Assembly: GCF_014193695.1 (NCBI RefSeq)
Contig: NZ_JACHZR010000002.1
Span: forward strand, 620,001-684,000
Direction of reading: 5' to 3'
DNA: 64,000 nt
From: Rhizobium sp. BK316
Lineage (GTDB): Bacteria > Pseudomonadota > Alphaproteobacteria > Rhizobiales > Rhizobiaceae
Shown: in pieces, positions 60,918 to 64,000 of the stretch
How positions within the stretch are numbered: the first letter of the stretch is position 1
Layout of the letters: each line of letters opens with the position of its first letter
The notes under the pieces: generated by a model
The model's database searches: none
What the model saw: only the letters and a program-made list of their open reading frames with translations
What the model was told of the DNA's origin: nothing
Position numbers and translations under genes: made by a program

Positions 60918-63900
60918 TCATCGTGCAACCCTCTGGATCGGTGATGAAGATCGCAGGGAATGAAGGAATTCGTCGGCATCGACCGTTTGCAGAGCGCCGG
61001 CGACGTCCCTGAAATACGGCATGGCTTCCCAAAAGCTCCGGTCCGCAACGATATGAAAACGCCGCTGGGCGCGGGTTAGAGCTACGTTCAGCAGATTGGG
61101 CTTTGACGAAGCCCAGGCGGCTGCGCCAGCGTGCTCCTTGTCGGCGCCAAGTATCATGAAGACCGTGTCTCTTTCCTTGCCCTGAAAGGTATTAACTGTC
61201 CCGACCCTGTCTTTCAGCCACTTCTTCAGTTGCGGAGGCGATGTGCGAGGAGAACCGATGTCATTGACCCATCTTGCCTTTCCCAGCGCCGTCTTCAGCG
61301 CATTCTTGATCTCCTTGAATGGAGAAATGACATAAAGGTCCGGCAGTGCTCCGTCCCGGCGGTAAGTCGCGACCAGGACATCGACGATGAAGTCGACCTG
61401 TTCGGGAACGCGCTGTCGGCCGGAAACCTTGCCCCCGACGTCGATCCAGGCGCTGTCGCCATAAAACGGCGGAGCATCGTCGGTCGGCCATCGTTCCTTC
61501 AATCCGAATACCATCTTGTCCCGATAGGCGATCCGGTTGGCGAGTGAAAACATCGGGTCGATGCAGCGGCGGTGCACACGCAGCGGACTGCCGATCCAAA
61601 GTCCGTTGCCATCTTCCGACGGCAGTGCCGTTCCATAGCAGTTTGCTGCGTCGGCGAGCGTCTGTACTGAAACGCGGTTGGGCGAATAACTCTCCGCGGA
61701 AGTGTATGGCGACAGGCGGCTGAGGGCCTTGATGAGCGCGCCGGGCAGGGTAAAGACCGGCTCGATCTGCAAGGGGTCGCCGATCGCCATCAGGCGGCGT
61801 GCCCGCATCAGGGCGCCGACGGCTGCCTGCGGCACGGCCTGACCGGCCTCATCGACGAAAACCCAGCCGATCGACGCCGGTCCGAGCCCTGCGAACTGTC
61901 GAGCGAAAGAGGCAAACGTCGTCGAAACGACGGGAACGATCATGAAGAGGCTCTGCCATATGGGCGGGATATCCGCCCCGTCGTCAGGAGCATTTCCGGA
62001 GAGCAGCTTCGTAATGGCGACGATGTTTCCGCCAAAACCTCCGCTCGACCGGCTGACTTCCGCCAGCCATGCCTCATGCAGCGTCAGCGCCGTCTCCAGC
62101 AAGGCGGAGCGCAGGCCAGCCAGCCTGTCGGAGTGCCAGAGCCCTTCGATCTGAAAACGGTCGGTTTCGAGATCGTCAAGGTTTGTGGGCAAGGCCGGCT
62201 CGCCCAGTCTCTGCCGCAGCTCTTCGAACCTTGCGGATTTCTCGGACCAGGTTTCCTGTCTCGCATGCAGTTCCCGTTCGGCCTGCTCCTGGTGCCGAAG
62301 AGCCTTCTCCAGGGAAAGCCGGTGCCTTCCCGCAAGATCTCGTTCGCAGTTGGCGAGCGTCTTGCGGAGGGCGATTTGCTCCCGGGCATTCGATTTCACA
62401 TTGTCCCTGTGCCGTTGGTTTTCACTGTTCGGCAGCATCCTTTTCCACCAGACCGGCGTCGAACGGTCGAGAAGCCGCTCCTCTTCCCTGAGCCGGTCCA
62501 ATTCGCTACGGACGGCGAGGGTTTCGGCTTCGGCCGCTGCATACCGATCCCGAGCCAACCCAACTGCCGTCTCCGCTGTCTCCAGTGCCTCACGCGCCAG
62601 GGCACAGAAAGCGTCGAATGAGGTCAAGGCGATTTCGCCGTACAGATCGGCGAAATGCCCGTATTCGTCGATCATGGAGCGAACCGCTTTGTCGGCGTTG
62701 CGAAATCGACGGCTTGCCTCGGCGAATGTTGGCCCGCTGTAGCTGTCCCGCCACTCCCAGATCGTCTGCGGCCTGTCGAAGCCGGACCAGTCTGGCTTCG
62801 CCTTGTCGTCCCTGGCCGGCATGAAGGCGAAGCGCTCCTTGAACGCCCGCCGGTTCCCGCTTTTTCCGAGTGCACAGGCGATCAATCCCCACGGGCGGTT
62901 TTCATCCGTCAGCGTGGTGAAGCTGCCATTGTCTTTTTGCGCGGCGATCTTGTGGGCAACGGTCTGCAGATAGCCGAATGACTTGCCTTTCGTAATCGAG
63001 CTTTGCTTGGGAAGGTCGCGCGAGATATTCTCGACGGCAGCGTTGTTGGACGAGGCGACGACCATCTCGAAGCCGGTGAGACTGGCGTTCAGGCTCGATA
63101 TCCAGGCGGTGCTGCCGTCCTTGAAATTGACCTTTCTCGATGCGCCGTCGAAGGCATCCCGCGCCGTTCTCAAGGCGGCGAGCGCGCGCGCCCGCCGGAC
63201 GATATTGTCCGCAAAGATATCGCGCAGCAGTGTCGTCTTGCCGGTGCCCGGTGGACCGTTGACCGAAAAGAGCCCGGTTTCCGAGAGGGTTTCCAGGGCG
63301 GTATTGATCGCGAATTGCTGCATCAGGCTCATGGCATGATGGGCTTCTGCCAGCCAGCGTCCGGCATTGAGGTTTCGCGGATGCAGTGACCGGATGAGGG
63401 CGCGGCGGCCTGTCTCCGTATAAAGGTCGATCCGCGCGTCGGAAGCGAGCGGCGTCAAATATTGCCGCAGCGGTTCGGGGATAGTGCCGCTGCGAACGCA
63501 GCCCATGGCCTTTTCGATGTCCTCGATGAAGAAGCTGTTCAGAATCCCGATTTCCTGTTCGGGAGTACCATCTTCCTCGTCATCGTCGTCACCCGCCGCG
63601 TTATGCTGAGGCGGCGCAGGCAGGAGCTTTGCCGTCGGCCTCGACGGCTTGTCCCTATAGCGGATTTCAACAAGAGCGACGGGCCTGTCTCCATCAGGCG
63701 CGAAGCCTGCCCAGTCGCAAAGCAAGGCATGAAGGGCGAGAATTTCAGCAGGCGTGAGCGGCTGGTCGTCGGTATCCTCAGACGGTTGATGGTGCAGACG
63801 TCGCTGGGCTTGGAAATTTCCCAGCAATTCCTGCAGGCGCTGTCTGCCATCGGCAAATGCTTCCGAGCTCAGCGCGGCAAGACCACGTTTCTGGACTTGC

Positions 63901-64000
63901 CCAAGCGCCCAGGGAAGCGTCGAGATGGAAAACGCCGTGAAAATCGGATTGCCCTGCGGGTCGAGTTCCAGGCTTGCAAAGCAGGTGTCGCCATCCAGAT
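60918..64000 (-). CDS. Large SF1 (UPF1/DNA2-like) helicase, 5' end outside the window
   Basis: At least 1026 residues are visible; the frame is open to the window edge, so the N-terminus is missing. Motifs in order are Walker A GPPGTGKTTLL (near 63240), a long charged coiled-coil insertion (about 62180-62610), Walker B FVDEAGQAVPQAAVG (near 61840), GDPLQIEPVF, VHRRCIDPMFSLANRIAYR, TFQGKERDTVFMILG and VALTRAQRRFHIV. This is the AAA_11/AAA_12 superfamily-1B helicase core. Such proteins occur as housekeeping nucleases/helicases and in phage-defence loci. The N-terminal domain that would decide is out of view. Confidence 0.85.
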   Translation of the reverse strand, partial: LDGDTCFASLELDPQGNPIFTAFSISTLPWALGQVQKRGLAALSSEAFADGRQRLQELLGNFQAQRRLHHQPSEDTDDQPLTPAEILALHALLCDWAGFAPDGDRPVALVEIRYRDKPSRPTAKLLPAPPQHNAAGDDDDEEDGTPEQEIGILNSFFIEDIEKAMGCVRSGTIPEPLRQYLTPLASDARIDLYTETGRRALIRSLHPRNLNAGRWLAEAHHAMSLMQQFAINTALETLSETGLFSVNGPPGTGKTTLLRDIFADNIVRRARALAALRTARDAFDGASRKVNFKDGSTAWISSLNASLTGFEMVVASSNNAAVENISRDLPKQSSITKGKSFGYLQTVAHKIAAQKDNGSFTTLTDENRPWGLIACALGKSGNRRAFKERFAFMPARDDKAKPDWSGFDRPQTIWEWRDSYSGPTFAEASRRFRNADKAVRSMIDEYGHFADLYGEIALTSFDAFCALAREALETAETAVGLARDRYAAAEAETLAVRSELDRLREEERLLDRSTPVWWKRMLPNSENQRHRDNVKSNAREQIALRKTLANCERDLAGRHRLSLEKALRHQEQAERELHARQETWSEKSARFEELRQRLGEPALPTNLDDLETDRFQIEGLWHSDRLAGLRSALLETALTLHEAWLAEVSRSSGGFGGNIVAITKLLSGNAPDDGADIPPIWQSLFMIVPVVSTTFASFARQFAGLGPASIGWVFVDEAGQAVPQAAVGALMRARRLMAIGDPLQIEPVFTLPGALIKALSRLSPYTSAESYSPNRVSVQTLADAANCYGTALPSEDGNGLWIGSPLRVHRRCIDPMFSLANRIAYRDKMVFGLKERWPTDDAPPFYGDSAWIDVGGKVSGRQRVPEQVDFIVDVLVATYRRDGALPDLYVISPFKEIKNALKTALGKARWVNDIGSPRTSPPQLKKWLKDRVGTVNTFQGKERDTVFMILGADKEHAGAAAWASSKPNLLNVALTRAQRRFHIVADRSFWEAMPYFRDVAGALQTVDADEFLHSLRSSSPIQRVAR

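Noticed and set aside
1..64000. Insertion sequences, integrase genes or prophage modules
   Set aside because: I looked for transposase DDE-type proteins, terminal inverted repeats and integrase motifs on both strands and found none.

Overview
The window (about 60% G+C) reads as a chromosomal segment from a Rhizobiaceae-type alphaproteobacterium (Rhizobium/Agrobacterium/Sinorhizobium relatives). Pointers are the agl alpha-glucoside transporter, a zwf-pgl-edd operon, rirA, a phasin gene, prs-like type I secretion genes, a tRNA-His of alphaproteobacterial type (no encoded G-1, A73), and a dispersed palindromic repeat of a kind I associate with rhizobia. From aceA to gntK the gene order resembles, from memory, the aceA - regulator - potFGHI - acsA2 - kinase - phasin - mmsA - rirA - dpp block of Sinorhizobium meliloti.

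Layout. 1-4853: the end of an alpha-glucoside uptake operon, aglF (5' end outside the window), aglG, aglA, aglK. 5369-10922 (minus strand): an accessory-looking type I secretion locus with a short LuxR-type protein, an ABC exporter, an HlyD-type adaptor and two RTX-repeat proteins. 11436-16012: a small PilZ-like gene, then the Entner-Doudoroff operon zwf-pgl-edd. 16148-20510: a gamma-glutamylputrescine-type pair (glutamine-synthetase-like ligase and FAD oxidase), an HI0933-family flavoprotein and a 47-residue membrane peptide. 20819-25446: two tandem chemoreceptors. 25419-27725: a small gene, a LysR and a LuxR regulator. 27832-30947: isocitrate lyase with a small partner gene and a divergent ScfR/RamB-type regulator. 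31076-35142: potFGHI polyamine uptake. 35161-44052: an AsmA-like protein, acetoacetyl-CoA synthetase, a candidate sRNA, a large PAS histidine kinase of the PdhS/PleC/DivJ kind, phasin and tRNA-His. 44277-48984: small genes, a LysR/monooxygenase pair, mmsA and rirA. 49332-55192: the dppABCDF peptide importer and gluconokinase. 55182-58057: a FAD amino-acid dehydrogenase and a two-gene type III polyketide synthase/methyltransferase operon. 58231-60829: a TPR protein, an ECF sigma/anti-sigma pair and a secreted protein. 60918-64000: a large SF1 helicase running off the window.

How it fits together. Most of the window is scavenging and central carbon metabolism. Alpha-glucosides enter through Agl, are hydrolysed by AglA, and the glucose feeds zwf-pgl-edd; gluconate enters the same pathway through gntK. 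Storage polymer and acetyl-unit metabolism is represented by phasin, acetoacetyl-CoA synthetase and isocitrate lyase. The phasin and acetoacetyl-CoA synthetase promoters carry the same PhaR/AniA-type operator, and aceA faces its probable regulator across an array of TTTGTAA repeats. The least ordinary parts are the RTX secretion locus, the polyketide synthase operon, the structured intergenic RNA candidate after acsA2, and the edge helicase. I saw no insertion sequence, CRISPR array, integrase or phage module.
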